A program made the position numbers and the translations under genes. Below the pieces are notes generated by a model. It did not search any database and had not been told where the DNA came from. It saw only the letters and a program-made list of their open reading frames with translations. Positions 1-10,770 of a stretch of 64,000 nucleotides of DNA are shown one piece after another. Position 1 is the stretch's first letter; every line of letters starts with the position of its first letter. The stretch is taken from positions 496,001 through 560,000 of the forward strand of contig JANFAH010000014.1 of assembly GCA_024663395.1 (NCBI GenBank). Direction: 5' to 3'. This DNA comes from Pisolithus tinctorius (Eukaryota > Basidiomycota > Agaricomycetes > Boletales > Pisolithaceae).

Positions 1-155
1 TATTGCAAAGGGCAGAATTCTCTGAAGCAGTGGATCGTTGACGCGACAGAGAGCGGGGATAGGGGGACTGGTTGGACGGGCGTGATAACGTGTTTGCAGG
101 ATAATGAAGCTCTGAGCAGCGCTGTCCATGACCCAACATTTATTCTGGACTGCTC
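1..155 (+). CDS. Partial terminal-of-window exon, unknown protein
   Basis: Frame 1 is open from the left window edge and would stop at a TGA at 157-159. A strong splice donor (GTGAGT) begins at base 156, so this is best read as the end of an exon of a gene that starts outside the window. The visible 51 residues include the stretch LKQWIVDATESGDRG and match no family I recognise. No clear downstream exon could be joined; the next open stretches in the same frame (160-390 and 391-720) are interrupted by TGA and TAG. It could equally be a decayed gene. Confidence 0.3.
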
Positions 156-159
156 GTGA

Positions 160-1740
160 GTGGTCTCAACACGATACGAAAGAGGGGCTATACCGAATGG
201 CCCCACGCTTGCTCTGACAACGAATTTCGAGAGGGTGGTAATAGATGCTAATTTGACACGAAGCGTGATGAAAACTGTAGGAGAAGCAGAAGCGCACGAC
301 GGTCAAAAAAGGGGAGTGGCTTCGACCTGGCGCGTGAACGTTTTTGACCTTGGCACGGAATTAAAGCTGTTGACTTCACCACATAAATAGGAAGCCAAAA
401 AATATACATACACGGGCCCGTTGCGATCCGTTACCATCTCGATCGACCGATTTACCGCACCTATGAGCACCAAAACTCGGAAGTGTGCGCGAGGGCAGTG
501 CGAAATGCCTACAGGCGAGATCGTGAAAAGTACCTGTTGGGCAATCAATGACTCAAGACCTTCGGATACGGTATCTTGCCACGTTTCCGTCAACGATCCT
601 CGGGCGGTTCCCACATTTATAGTGGATAGATGTCGCGGAGGACCACGAAACGCTCCACGCCCCGGGGTTGCCCTATATAGGTGGCGCGTTCTTACTGGGA
701 AACTTATAAACGCGACTTAGGTACTCACCAGTGACCGCGTCCGTGCGTACCCTTAAATGAACACACTCTTGCGGACGTGCCCAGAAGTTAGCACGACCAT
801 GAAACAGTCCATTCGTGTAGTTCTAGGGAACAGATATGAGCTGAAGCATTCCTCCGGGAAAAATCTCACATGTAGAGTACACTTGAAAGCTTGATCGATC
901 ACTTGCGGGAATCACCGCGGGTATCCATAGCAGCCGACCTAGTAGAACAGGTGTCCACTGTGACAAATCTTATCTACCTCTGCACATGAGACGTACTGAA
1001 TAGTCATTTCAAGTCCCTTTGCTGGCTGTAAAAACTTTCACGATCATGACATTGAACGGCGCAACTTTGTGCCTCGGGGAACCTGCTTCGGAGGTATTCC
1101 AACAGTTGGTGAATAGATCAACGTGGTCCTTTTTGTCAGATTCAAGCAGATCTCCACAAATGCACCTCAAGAGCCTCGACAACGAACACAAGTCGTACTC
1201 TGCGTTCCACATGCATACCTCACAACTGCAGGGAGATACACGGGACTCGCCGAGGTCGAGTTCAAGGAGTTCCCAGTATGGAGTGGTCCAAAGCCAAATA
1301 TCCTTCTTACCGATTGTGAAAGCTGGAACGCATTTCCGCGGTTCATAGAAAGACATTAAACAGATTGTACGCAATGAAAAGTTGATGAAAAGGGTTCTTT
1401 GGTTGTTTGCGTCTTCATCCTTTCGGTAATCACCTTGTTTACAAGGTCACTCCACCCCGAAAATGAGACGCTTTTTTCGACATCCGCGCGTTCCCCCCAA
1501 TTCCACTCCGCACGGCAAATGCCCTGCTGCAGTGCGTGAATCACGTGAGGTCTACATCTCAGGATGAACGACTAGGCTCCAATCGTCTGTAGTCACGTGA
1601 ACTCGACCAATCTGTATCTGCTATTAGTTTCCAAACATCTGTATACCGCTGCTGAGCTCTTTGTCGATTCCCACCATTGCCTCGTGTCCTCATCCATTTT
1701 CTGCAAGCATTCGTCCTCCTTCCGTAAGTGTTCGCTGGGG
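160..1740. other. No convincing gene
   Basis: Only reading frames up to about 120 codons occur, on both strands, and none shows a domain. Frame 1 around 1123-1359 gives a fairly coding-looking stretch (VEFKEFPVWSGPKPN) ending in a stop, but no start or splice context could be fixed. Confidence 0.4.
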
Positions 1741-1796
1741 TGTTGCATGAACAGTCACTCGTCAAAGTCTCTTAAAAGGCAGATTGTGTCCCAGCC

Positions 1797-3690
1797 TCAG
1801 CTACATGACAATGCCACATATGCATTAAATGGTGTCAGCTGCCCAGTAGGTGGTGTGCCAATGTTGATGATGCAGTGTTCTAGAGTCTGCACTTGTGTGT
1901 GATAATCCATAAAAGCATAGGCAGGTGTTATTGGCAACTGCAATTGGGATATTGTTGATTGGTTGCCAATTCCTGTTGTGACAGTGAATGTTCTACAGAT
2001 AGGCATCACTGGCAGTACCCCCACATGCAATCCTGGTAGAGTCTTGGCCTTGGTATGCTTCATCTCCATGAGCACATACAAAGGTGGGTATTGCAGTTGA
2101 ATCCTATTGTTCACAGTGCTATTGGCACACTCCCTTGGGTCAAGCATGATATCAACCATGCGGCCTCACATGCCATTTGCCATGTCAATATCGGTTGCGA
2201 CGTTGAATGTGACCATCACATCCATGCCAATGGCAATGTCCACCTTGTCCGACAGTCCTCCACACTCAAGTCAATTGCGTCCCCATCCACTTTTTGGTTT
2301 GGCAGTGACAGTGAATTTCTCTGGCAAGGTGAGTGCCCGACCTCCTATGGTGTCCAGAGCAGGACAGCTGACGAGTGATATACCTTCCATGTTCGCTCAT
2401 TCCTTCACCATCATCGAATTCCACTCCATCCACACAGCATGACGCAGTGTCACTAACACTGCATCTTTCCAAGGTGATGAACTGAAGTCGGTCAGTGGAC
2501 ATGCTGCACTTTCCAACACAAGGCCCCAAAGCATGTTTATATCATGTTTGGTGCAGCTGCTGTGGTGTACGTGATGCAGCAGATCACACCACTTGGCATC
2601 GGTGACTCTAACCTGAGTCTTCAGGCACACGACAATGTTGAACTGTTCATAAATATGTCAACCCACGAGTTCCTCATGTGTATCCTTTTCCACTTGACAT
2701 GGCCAAAATAATGGCATGGATGCTTTGGTGGCCACCGGTGGGAATTGATGAAAGTCTCCTACCAGAATAATGTTCACCCCCCCGAACGGATGGTCTGTTG
2801 ATGTGGCATCTGTGCCCGTTTGCACACGACATATGATGTTGGACACCTTGGCCAACAAAGCTTGAGAGACCATCAACATTTCGTCAATGATAAGATAGCT
2901 TTTGTCTTGCCAGTATTCCTCTAGTCTTTTCATTGTTTGAGCTGATTGTTTACCACCATTCAGCAGTATCATGCCTGTCACCCTGATGTCAGCCTTGGCA
3001 TCCATCGCTGTGAGTAGCCGTACATATGTTGTGCAATGTCTTCCCATCGATCACTGAGGCAGCAATGCCAGTGTATGCCACTTTCACAAGCATCCCTTGT
3101 ATACCCCGACGAGCAAAATTCTCTGTGATGGTTTGAATTGTCCTCGATTTCCCAACACTGCCTTCCCCAGGTATGATCATATGCAATTGATCTGGACACC
3201 TTCCCGTGACAAACTGCTGTAAGTGCCAATCGATAATGTTGTACGCTCGCCATTGATCATCTAACAAATCCTCGACATTGTTAGGCTCGAGTGACGGCTC
3301 CACGGTGGCGAGTTGCACAAGCATATAGGCACTTCCTACTTGGGGGCCTGTCACGCCATCATTATCCACCACGTTGCCATGATCCATATCCTGCTCAGCC
3401 TGCTCCGACATCTCCATCATGCTACCAGGTACACAGTCCAACATGGCTTGCATTGTGACCATCCAATGTTCCAGTTGAGGTACGTCCTCTCCCATAGCCA
3501 CTCGACAGGAATAATTCATTGATCACTGCATCGCGCCACTTGCTGTGAACACCCCATACTGCAGCGCTATGGCGATAGCCTGCTTAGTGTGTGCCTGCTC
3601 TCGTGCAGAAAGTTGATTGCATTTGAAAGTGGCAAGATTGGTCTCTGAGAGACTTGCTGTCCAGTCCTCGGTGTCACACACCAAAGGTGT
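1797..3690 (-). pseudogene. Helitron helicase C-terminal half, frameshifted
   Basis: Read on the minus strand, successive frames spell a PIF1-type helicase in the right order. A degenerate Walker A (PGEGSVGKSRTIQTI) lies near 3170-3120, then YTGIAASVIDGKTLH, then Walker B (YLIIDEMLMVS) and GGVNIILVGDFHQFPPVA near 2900-2750. The C-terminal helicase motif PITPAYAFMDYHTQVQTLEH lies near 1950-1890. Fungal Helitrons encode a Rep-helicase protein for rolling-circle transposition, and this order matches its helicase half. The pieces lie in at least three frames, so the copy is dead. Its 5' part (about 3356-3684) is repeated in inverted orientation at 5522-5827, where the Rep half lies, so the two halves probably come from one family rearranged by an inversion. 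Confidence 0.8.
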
Positions 3691-4205
3691 TGTGGACATG
3701 GTTACAGCTGACTCTGCCTAACTCGTCGATGAGTTGCACACAATGCCCAAGCATGCAGATGAAGACTAAAGGCCTCATGCGTAGAAAGACTGTCGGACGT
3801 TAACAGTCATCCTTTGCACAAGAATGAGTTGTCAGTGCTAAAGAGAAAAGAGGAAGTGAGTTAAGCGCACATTAAAGGTTTTTAGTGCCCGTGTACAGCA
3901 TTCCAGTTTTCATCATATCTCCACCATTTCCAAAGATATCGACTCCATTCCCACACTCGCTTAAAGTGCTCAGCCCCACGATTCTTCCTTCCAAATTTGG
4001 AGAGGATCCTCACACCCTGCACATTTCTACAGCACTCCATCCATCAGATGCTCATTTCGCTAAGTCCATCAATCATGGCCACCTCTTCATCAATCATCTC
4101 GCTTGTCTCATTTGCCAGAGACAGTGGCTATGTATATCTGCCAGGCATTCCCACCAGCTTCCGTCCTGAAATGATCCACGTACCGCAGGGTGGCGACAGG
4201 GCACC
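3671..4205 (+). repeat. Inverted repeat arm, partner at 8215-8725
   Basis: This stretch aligns base by base, with many transitions, to the reverse complement of about 8215-8725. Shared landmarks are CACACACCAAAGGTGT, CCTCATGCG, CGAGTTAAGCGC-like and CACACTCGCTTAAAGTGCTC-like segments, ending at the word for VPTSFRPE. A shorter part (CCTCATGCG to GTGTACAGCA) occurs a third time at 8806-8937 in plus orientation. It is a dispersed transposon-derived repeat. The fragment carries part of the same reading frame as 7862-8524. Confidence 0.75.
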
Positions 4206-4299
4206 CATGAGATTGAGTGACAATTGGTTAGGTCCCAGCAACTTCATACATGCTCCAGAGCAATGTGTCTTCGCGTCACACATGATGGACTGGTTTGCA

Positions 4300-5827
4300 A
4301 ATGTAGAGCACCTTGGCCACTGAGTGGTGATGACTATGTGGACGAGCGAGGGAACTGGGGTCCATGGTGGATGCATGAGTATATAAATGCATACTGCCCA
4401 GCCTTGCTGATGATGATGCAGTGCAACAACGACCTCAAAATCAACACCAACGGTGTGGACACTAAAGACGTCGCATTCTATATCACAGCATATGCCACCA
4501 AAAAACAGAAGAAAAGTCACAACCTTTCTGCATTAATGGTGTCAGCACTGCCCTATCATATAAATAACCCAAAGTATGATGACGTGTGCAAACACAACCG
4601 CCTGTTGATATACTGCTGTATCAACATGATCAACTGCGAAGCCAAATTGTCAGGACCACAGGTTGTGTCGTACCTCATGGGTTACGGTGACACCTTTACA
4701 TTGCACAATTATGTGGCTTTGTACACAGGGTCGTTATTCAGCACAATAAAAGAGTTGTATCCTGAGTTCTTGATGGCATCCACAGATAGGTCAGCAAAAC
4801 TGTCACCAGCATGGCATGATGGAATGCATACTGACATACGTGTGTAAGCAGGTACTCATACCCCTCAACAGGTCACGACGATGTCTGCTCAAATGGTGAC
4901 AACAACAACGATGTCGTCATGTTACTGTGCAGTTGGTGAGGGGAGCTATACACATGCACCCAAATGCAGGACTATCTCCAACGCGGCACAGAATTGGACG
5001 ATCTATCGCTTCTTGCATTTGTGTGCGATACATGGGAGGAACAATACTCTGCAACAGATGTGAACTGCAATCAGCGAACATCTCCTACCAAGGGACAGCC
5101 TGCACACAAGCGCTCACCTTACCATGATGATCACCCCAAGGCACAGTCACACTGCCATGTTTGTTGAGCCAAAGGACATAATACCCTGCCCCAAATAGTT
5201 GGGCCATGGCTGCCCCACCATGATGACAGCTGCACTTATGATTTCTACTGTGCATGTATGTTGGCCTTGTTAAAGCCATGGCAACTAGGAGTTGGTCTGA
5301 AGAGCAGCGATGAGGAATGGAGTGAGGCCTTCAAACGTTTGGAGGCCTCCAATACACCATGGGAGATGTGTGTGTTGGCTGGCTTGCAATACTATTACGA
5401 CTCGAAAATGGCCTGCAAAACAGCATCAATACCAGGCGAAGCACAACAACACCACTTGCCAGTAGGAGATTGTCAACTTGCAGACATTGTTGATGATTCC
5501 TTTGAGGACAGATTGGAAACTGAGGACTGGACAGCAAGTCTCTCAGAGACTGATCTTGCCACTTTCAAATGTGATCAACTTTCTGCTTGAGAGCAGGTGC
5601 ATGCTAAGCAGGCTATCGCCATAGCACTGCAGTATGGGGTGTTCACAGCAAGTGGTGCGATGCAGCCATCAATGAATTATTCCTGTCAAGTAGCCATGGG
5701 AGACGACGTACCTCAACTGGAACATTGGATGGTCACAATGCAAGCCATGTTGGACTGTGTACCTGGTAGTGTGATGGAGATGTTGGAGCAGGCTGAGCAG
5801 GATATGGATCATGGCAACGTGGTGGAT
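4300..5827 (+). pseudogene. Helitron Rep/helicase-like N-terminal part
   Basis: The frame ending at 4847 reads NWGPWWMHEYINAYCPALLM, then LKINTNGVDTKDVAFYITAY and ATKKQKKSHNLSAL, and later VVSYLMGYGDTF. This is the Helitron helicase-like N-terminal region that precedes or overlaps the Rep nuclease in fungal elements. The frame is then broken. It resumes around 5258-5590 (WEMCVLAGLQYYYDSKM) and 5597-5826, where it matches the start of the minus-strand helicase piece at 3.4 kb. The reading stops abruptly at about 5827, where homology switches to a Gypsy protease. No catalytic Rep tyrosine motif could be identified. The copy is truncated and frameshifted, hence inactive. Confidence 0.8.
5522..5827 (+). 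repeat. Inverted copy of 3356-3684
   Basis: From GAGGACTGGACAGCAAGTCT onward this segment matches the reverse complement of 3356-3684 with only scattered substitutions. It encodes the same peptide (ELEHWMVTMQAMLDCVPG-type) in both places. Homology begins at about 5522 and ends at about 5827, giving the breakpoints of an inverted duplication inside a Helitron. Confidence 0.8.
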
Positions 5828-6272
5828 AACGCTGGTACAAGATGTCCCTCTCTTCTGTGGTGCTGCCAGGACTTGGACCAATCTATTCGTCGCCCCAGAC
5901 ACTAATGCAGGCTTTGATCTCCTGCTTGGTCATCCTTGGGCTCTTGGGAACTCGGTTAGCATTGTTGAAAGAGAGTCTGGAACTTATGTTGTCTTTGGAG
6001 CTGATTCAGATCACCCCCTGGAGATGTTTGTTACTGAAGGCCAGCTTGGATCTGTTGCAGATACACTTATGGCGACTCTAGAGCCTGTCCATTCTCAGCA
6101 AGAAGCCGATGAACCTATGAGAGATGTAGCAGTTGGTACCCCTCATCATGTCTTGCCTACAGTCTTCACTCCACCCCCATCAACTTCGCAGTCACCCCCT
6201 CAGTCACTTGATTCTACTCTGCTGTATCCTGAATCACCCCCAGATGGGTTTGATGTTGCCTTGGCCTTTTAG
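5828..6272 (+). pseudogene. Gypsy-type retrotransposon aspartic protease fragment
   Basis: After the Helitron junction the plus strand reads LFVAPDTNAGFDLLLGHPWA, then NSVSIVERESGTYVVF. This pattern (FDLLLGRPW followed by VSIDER.DGTYLVF) is familiar from the protease region of agaricomycete Gypsy-like polyproteins. The preceding piece (VPLSSVVLPGLG) lies in another frame, so a frameshift separates them. The tail is proline-rich and stops at 6270-6272. Its last roughly 75 bp occur again, inverted, at about 9020-9095. The piece is too short to be functional. Confidence 0.55.
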
Positions 6273-6764
6273 TGCAGGTAGCTTGAAGACCAATGCGAGA
6301 TAGGAGACTTTGAACCCATCGCAGCAGGGTTGCCCCTCTCATGACATCACATGCATCCACACTTCATAGGGTTCCCCAAGACAGCCACTGCAGGATCCCC
6401 AGCAATTAGATGCACCCACATATTATACACCTCAGCTAGAGTGGGAGATATGTCAAGCATTAGCACACAGGAGACACTGAACGTGCACCATTTGTTAACC
6501 TTGTTACACATTTAGCTGCAAGGGATTTGCATATCATCAGAGCTCAATAACTGGTTATCTATACTGTCGATGTTGGAAGCAGGAATGGGTATTGATGGTT
6601 CCAAGTGTTCACACGGCAGGCACTCATGGCTGTGATGAATCCATGCACAGCCCCACCAAGGAAAACCCCCACGTATAGTGACAAGCGCAGATCTCATGCG
6701 CATGTTTTATTTACAAGCTGAAACTACTTAAGTTAATGACAGCATAGTGTAGCCCTTTGGCACC

Positions 6765-7818
6765 TGTAACAATTTCCAGCAATTTACTCCTGGAAAAGGG
6801 AGGTCAGTGAGATCAGAACGACCCAGCACGCATGTGTGGGAGGCATACCAGACGAGACTTCTTATTACCAGGATTCATCTTCAGCACCCACTCATGTGTG
6901 CGTTGTGAGTCAAAGTGAGGTTCAGTGGTGGAAACCAACCAAAACCAACACAAAAGACAATGAAAGCGAGTGGTGGTGTGCCTATGCGGTACCTAGATGG
7001 TGGAACCTGTTCTTTGGGAGGGTTTTTGCGAACTACAACACTCAAAGATGAGTGCTGAGGGTTGGGGGTGCTCCTGACGAAGAAGGAGCAGGAATGCGAG
7101 AGGAAGCGATGGGGCAGACTGCTGTCAGCCTACAGAAGGATGGATGACGACTTAATTCGATGCTCTGAGCTGCACTGAGCTCAGGGAGGACTTGGAGCGA
7201 AGTAGATTGATGATAGACAATAATAAGCGAAGTAGACGATAGTTAGACCCTTAATAAAGTCTCAACTATCGAAGCTGCTGAATGATTTTCTGAATGATAA
7301 CAAAATGCGAGCAAGAGGGGCTCTCTGATGTCTTTTCTCTTTTTTGCTACCTAAGTACAGTGATTTATATACAGTACAGGGGTGTTGCCTATGGAAAACA
7401 AGGTGCAAACACTTGGTAAGTAATTGGTAACTGATGAGTAAGGAATGTAAGCGGTGGGTAATTGTCTTAGAAAGCATTGGTGAGCATTGGTAAGGATAAG
7501 TAAGCCAAAAAGCGAAGGATCAGTAAGCAAGGGCAAAAGATTGGTAAGTATTGGCAACAGGTGAGTCGAAGACAGTCAGAATGTCAAAGCATGAGTCAAG
7601 TAATGTCAGAAACTGGGAAAGCGCACTGGAATCGCATTAGGGGGAGGCTGTGCATGTCACATCTCGAAGAGATTGTTTCTGGGCCAAAGTGGGATGACAG
7701 AGAGGCAGCGCTGATCTGATGCCGATATAGTACATCCAAAAGCGGACAGGGTGAGTCAGATGTCAACAGGGGTCAAGCTTTGGGGGTCTGTGGGGTGACA
7801 GGAGCATAAGGGATCACA
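6765..7818 (-). repeat. Putative 3' LTR of an LTR retrotransposon
   Basis: Read on the minus strand, a purine tract (AGGGGGGAAGT) at about 7819-7830 is followed directly by TGTGATCCC, as a polypurine tract precedes a 3' LTR. The region holds a minus-strand TATA-like site (TATATAAAT, about 7370). It could end at GTTACA on the minus strand (plus TGTAAC at 6765). The boundaries are inference: no second LTR copy or target-site duplication was found in the window. Confidence 0.35.
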
Positions 7819-7861
7819 ACTTCCCCCCCTTACTGTCCTCTCAGTGAAGCAAATAAAAACT

Positions 7862-8524
7862 TCATGAATGAGGCTCTGTTGGAAGAGAGGATGAAGGGGG
7901 AGCGTCTTCTGCTGTATCTTGCAATAAGGAGGCAAGATGTGCATCATACTCGTCATGGATGCGATCAGGGAGAGTGGAGAACAGTAGATTATACTGTAGC
8001 TGTCGCAATTTTGGAAGAATGATGAATGAGACTGGTATGAATACGTTGCAGGGAGCAGGGAGGAAGGATCCATATGCTTCTTGGACTGGAGAGACCGAAA
8101 CGACCACATAAGACCTTTCCAAGCGAATGACAGACCTGAGGCGACCAAAGAATGTCCTCCTAGAGGTCATACTGACAAAAAGAACACGCTGTCCAAGCTG
8201 GATGGGCTGAGAGGGGGCAGACGAGGGTGGGATGTACCAGGATGCTTCAGGACGGAAGCTAGTAGGAACTCCTGGTAGATATATGTAGCCATGGTCCCTA
8301 GCAAAGGGGACAAGCGAAATGATTGATGTGGAGGCGGCCATATCAGAAGAATTAGCGAAATGAGCGTCTTTTGGAGGGAGTGCTGTAGAAACGTGTGGAG
8401 TGCGCAAATCCTTTCCAATTTTGGAAGGTAGGATCGCGTGGCTGAGCACTACAAGCGAGTGTGGGAATGGTTTCGGTGTCTGCAGAATTGGCGGAGATAT
8501 GTCGAAAACCGGAATGCCGTACAC
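7862..8524 (-). CDS. Transposon-borne ORF of unknown function
   Basis: A 220-codon open frame lies just inside the putative polypurine tract and ends at 7862. It has no ATG at its 5' end (it opens with GTG), so it is probably a 3' piece of a longer reading frame. Visible stretches are VYGIPVFDISPPI-like, YIYLPGVPTSFRPE and LQDTAEDAPPSS. Its first third is repeated, decayed, on the plus strand at 3885-4200. I recognise no domain. Position next to a purine tract suggests the 3' end of a retroelement polyprotein, but this is inference. Confidence 0.4.
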   Translation of the reverse strand: MYGIPVFDISPPILQTPKPFPHSLVVLSHAILPSKIGKDLRTPHVSTALPPKDAHFANSSDMAASTSIISLVPFARDHGYIYLPGVPTSFRPEASWYIPPSSAPSQPIQLGQRVLFVSMTSRRTFFGRLRSVIRLERSYVVVSVSPVQEAYGSFLPAPCNVFIPVSFIILPKLRQLQYNLLFSTLPDRIHDEYDAHLASLLQDTAEDAPPSSSLPTEPHS

Positions 8525-8643
8525 GGGTGCTTAAGAACTTTATTGGCGCTTAACTCGCTTCCTCCTTTTTCTTTGGCATTGACAACTCGTTCTTGTGCGA
8601 GGGATGACTGCCGACATTTCTGGCCGTCCTTCTTCGCATGAGG
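8518..8643 (-). repeat. Short dispersed repeat, three copies
   Basis: About 125 bp running from CCTCATGCG to CCGTGTAC on the minus strand. Matching plus-strand copies are at 3773-3895 and 8806-8937. Divergence is mostly transitions, and the three copies are not in tandem. Confidence 0.75.
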
Positions 8644-8805
8644 GCTATGGTCTTCATCTCTATTCATCAGCTACATCCATGTCCACCTCACCAAACACCT
8701 TTGGTGTGTGACAGTGTTTGAGGGGGTTGACAGGACCACGCTGTGGGGTACGCAGCACACGCATCTCCCACAGAGATGTGGTAAAAATTGACTTTCTGTC
8801 ACCTG

Positions 8806-8937
8806 CCTCATGCGTAGAAAGACTGTCGGACGTTAACAGTCATCCTTTGCACAAGAATGAGTCGTCAGTGCTAAAGAGAAAAGAGGAAGCGAGTTAAGCA
8901 CACGTTAAAGGTTTTTAGCACCCATGTACAGCACTCC
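8806..8937 (+). repeat. Third copy of the CCTCATGCG repeat
   Basis: Nearly identical to 3773-3895, for example GTAGAAAGACTGTCGGACGT in both. It is much closer to that copy than to the inverted copy at 8518-8643, so these two separated most recently. Confidence 0.75.
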
Positions 8938-8994
8938 TGGGTAAGCTGACCAACAAACTCCGAAGGAAAGGGACTGGTAGGAGGTGGGAACGCT

Positions 8995-9100
8995 TGGACA
9001 GGAATGGGATGGAACACAGGAAAGGCCGAGGCAACATCAAACCCATCTGGGGGTGATTCAGGAAGGGGTTCAGTGGAATCGGGAGTGTAGTCCTCTCCAT
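8995..9100 (-). repeat. Inverted copy of the Gypsy protease tail
   Basis: The reverse complement of about 9020-9095 matches 6200-6275, including GAATCACCCCCAGATGGGTT and the word for GFDVA. This adds a third inverted link within the 3-9 kb mosaic. Confidence 0.65.
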
Positions 9101-9289
9101 GACTTACTATACAGTATTCTCAACCTTGCCAATAGAGAAATTGTCTCGCTCTGCCCTTACTATCTTTAGCATGATCAACCTCATCTGCCCCTCATGCGCC
9201 TCAACAGACATGTTAGGGGGACTCCTTTTACCCCTAGTGGGCTGGAGTATTTATTAAGTGACGGCATCATGTCCTCTCACCTATTTACC

Positions 9290-10150
9290 ATGTATAGGCT
9301 CCCACTTGAGATCAAATGACATATCCTTGGCTATTGTAACATTCAGGACATCGCCAACTTGGTGCAGGCCTCTGCTGTGCTGAATGGGTTAGCTCGGGAT
9401 TTTGTCCAGCACCATCTGCATCTCTTGACCAAGCCGTTTTTCAAGAACACTGAGACCCTCCTTGGCATCTTGCAGACATGTGATGCGGTCATGTCTGGTT
9501 CCTGTGCTCTGCACATACTCTTGCCTGTAAACAAGACTTGTTGGATTCTGTCAGACCTTGATATATATGTCTCTTGCCATCACATGGCTTGCCTCTCTGT
9601 GTCTCTGCAATGTGAAGGTCGGTGCATCTGCGATTGAATTGTAACTATGCAGTGCTCACCTCGTTGGCACAGGCTATGTCGTTGTGCGCCAATGAACGGT
9701 CGATGCAGGCCCATATGGGTCATCTTCCATTCGTTCAGTGGTGTCGTTTGCCAACAACCACCAGTCAATTGATGTCATTGTGTCCTCCACTGTGGCTACC
9801 ATGTCTCCCATATTCAAATTTCACAGCACCACCATGATGAATTTCATCAGTGCCGACCACATCTTCTGTGCATATCCAGCGCTGACCCTCCATCTCATGT
9901 CGTTGGTTAATGCAGGACCTATATACTTCAAGCCATTTGGGTTCAGGACAATGTGCACCCTCGAGAAATATGGTGTGCGTGGCTTTGTCTTGGAGGCATG
10001 CCAGGATGTCCATGGCATATCTCGTTTGTGTCGATCAATGCCTCGGTCGATTGCTGACCATCATTGCCTGTGGGTTAATATGAACATGCTGGGGTCTGTG
10101 TCAATGTCCCCCACTAAGGTTTTCAACTGCTTGGGGTTTGTCATATCCAT
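9290..10150 (+). pseudogene. F-box-like protein pseudogene, paralogue of the 60.4-kb gene
   Basis: From ATG 9290 the sequence reads MYRLPLEIK, a TGA (9317-9319), then HILGYCNIQDIANL. This aligns with MFRLPVELQYHILGYCNIQE of the apparently intact gene at 60,422. Downstream, CDAVMSGSCALHILLP, DLDIYVS, ISPIFKFHST-like and FISADHIFCAYPALT follow the paralogue. An intron sits at the same place (donor after LQCEG, acceptor GGCACAG). A second in-frame TGA lies at 9693-9695. Both stops are TGA, as expected from CpG loss turning CGA arginine codons into stops. The copy lies at the edge of the dead Helitron/Gypsy mosaic and ends where the CCGG array starts. Confidence 0.8.
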
Positions 10151-10151
10151 G

Positions 10152-10425
10152 ACTCTCGGACTCGGACTCGGTCCAGTCCGGACCCCTAGCCCCTATCTCC
10201 GGTCAAGTCCGGTCCCAGTCCAGCCTAGAAAACCTAATTCCGGCCTTGAGAACTCAACTCCAGCCCTAGGAAACCCAACTCCGGTCTAAATAACTTAAGT
10301 CCGGTGTTTTACCCCTATCTCCGGTCCATTTCGGCCTCTCGGCCTTGTGCTGCTCCACCCCAGTCCTCCCAGGTCTATGTCCAGGTCACCCGGACATAAC
10401 TCCGGTCTGTTTCCCTTTGTTTGTA
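10152..10425 (+). repeat. CCGG-rich array, left
   Basis: About 270 bp packed with TCCGG(T/A/C)C words, such as CTCCGGTC and ATTCCGGCCTTGAG. It resembles 17,600-18,180 in content and direct orientation. The two arrays bracket the two large genes at 10.8-17.4 kb, so they may be subterminal repeats of one element or pieces of one LTR family. Confidence 0.7.
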
Positions 10426-10431
10426 CTATAT

Positions 10432-10707
10432 TTAGTCTAGCCTGTTCATCAGACTTTGCTTACACGGCCACCCCATAGACACATGCAAAATTGCGTTGAC
10501 AGTAGCACGTGTCAGATGCAATGCCAACTTGTGCCCAGACACTGCAGCGTGCAGCTTGTATCTGACAGGAATCGGCGTGATCCGTATCCAGCGCCAAACG
10601 TCAAATGTGTCAGCCTCAAACCACGCCCAGTCCTCCCGGGCTTTCCGACCGGTCTCCGAAATTTTCCGTTCACTTGTGTTCCCCCAGAACGCGCATATGA
10701 GAGGCAT
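10432..10707 (-). CDS. Short ORF, unknown
   Basis: ATG at 10707, 91 codons, stop at 10432. The middle looks coding (WAWFEADTFDVWRWIRITPI) and the end reads MGWPCKQSLMNRLD. No domain is recognised. It lies just outside the 3' end of the next minus-strand gene and could be an exon remnant. Confidence 0.3.
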   Translation of the reverse strand: MPLICAFWGNTSERKISETGRKAREDWAWFEADTFDVWRWIRITPIPVRYKLHAAVSGHKLALHLTRATVNAILHVSMGWPCKQSLMNRLD

Positions 10708-10770
10708 AAGTCATATAACATACTGCATAGATACATATTGCAAAGAGTCCAACATAATTAAGAGAGGTGA

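Noticed and set aside
160..720. Frame 1 runs 160-390 and 391-720 as a continuing exon of the left-edge gene
   Set aside because: Two in-frame stops and no donor/acceptor pair that removes them while keeping phase were found.
6765..7818. Complete LTR retrotransposon between 3.9 and 7.8 kb
   Set aside because: No matching second LTR, no reverse transcriptase or integrase motifs in order, and mixed strand orientation; only a single LTR-like piece can be argued.
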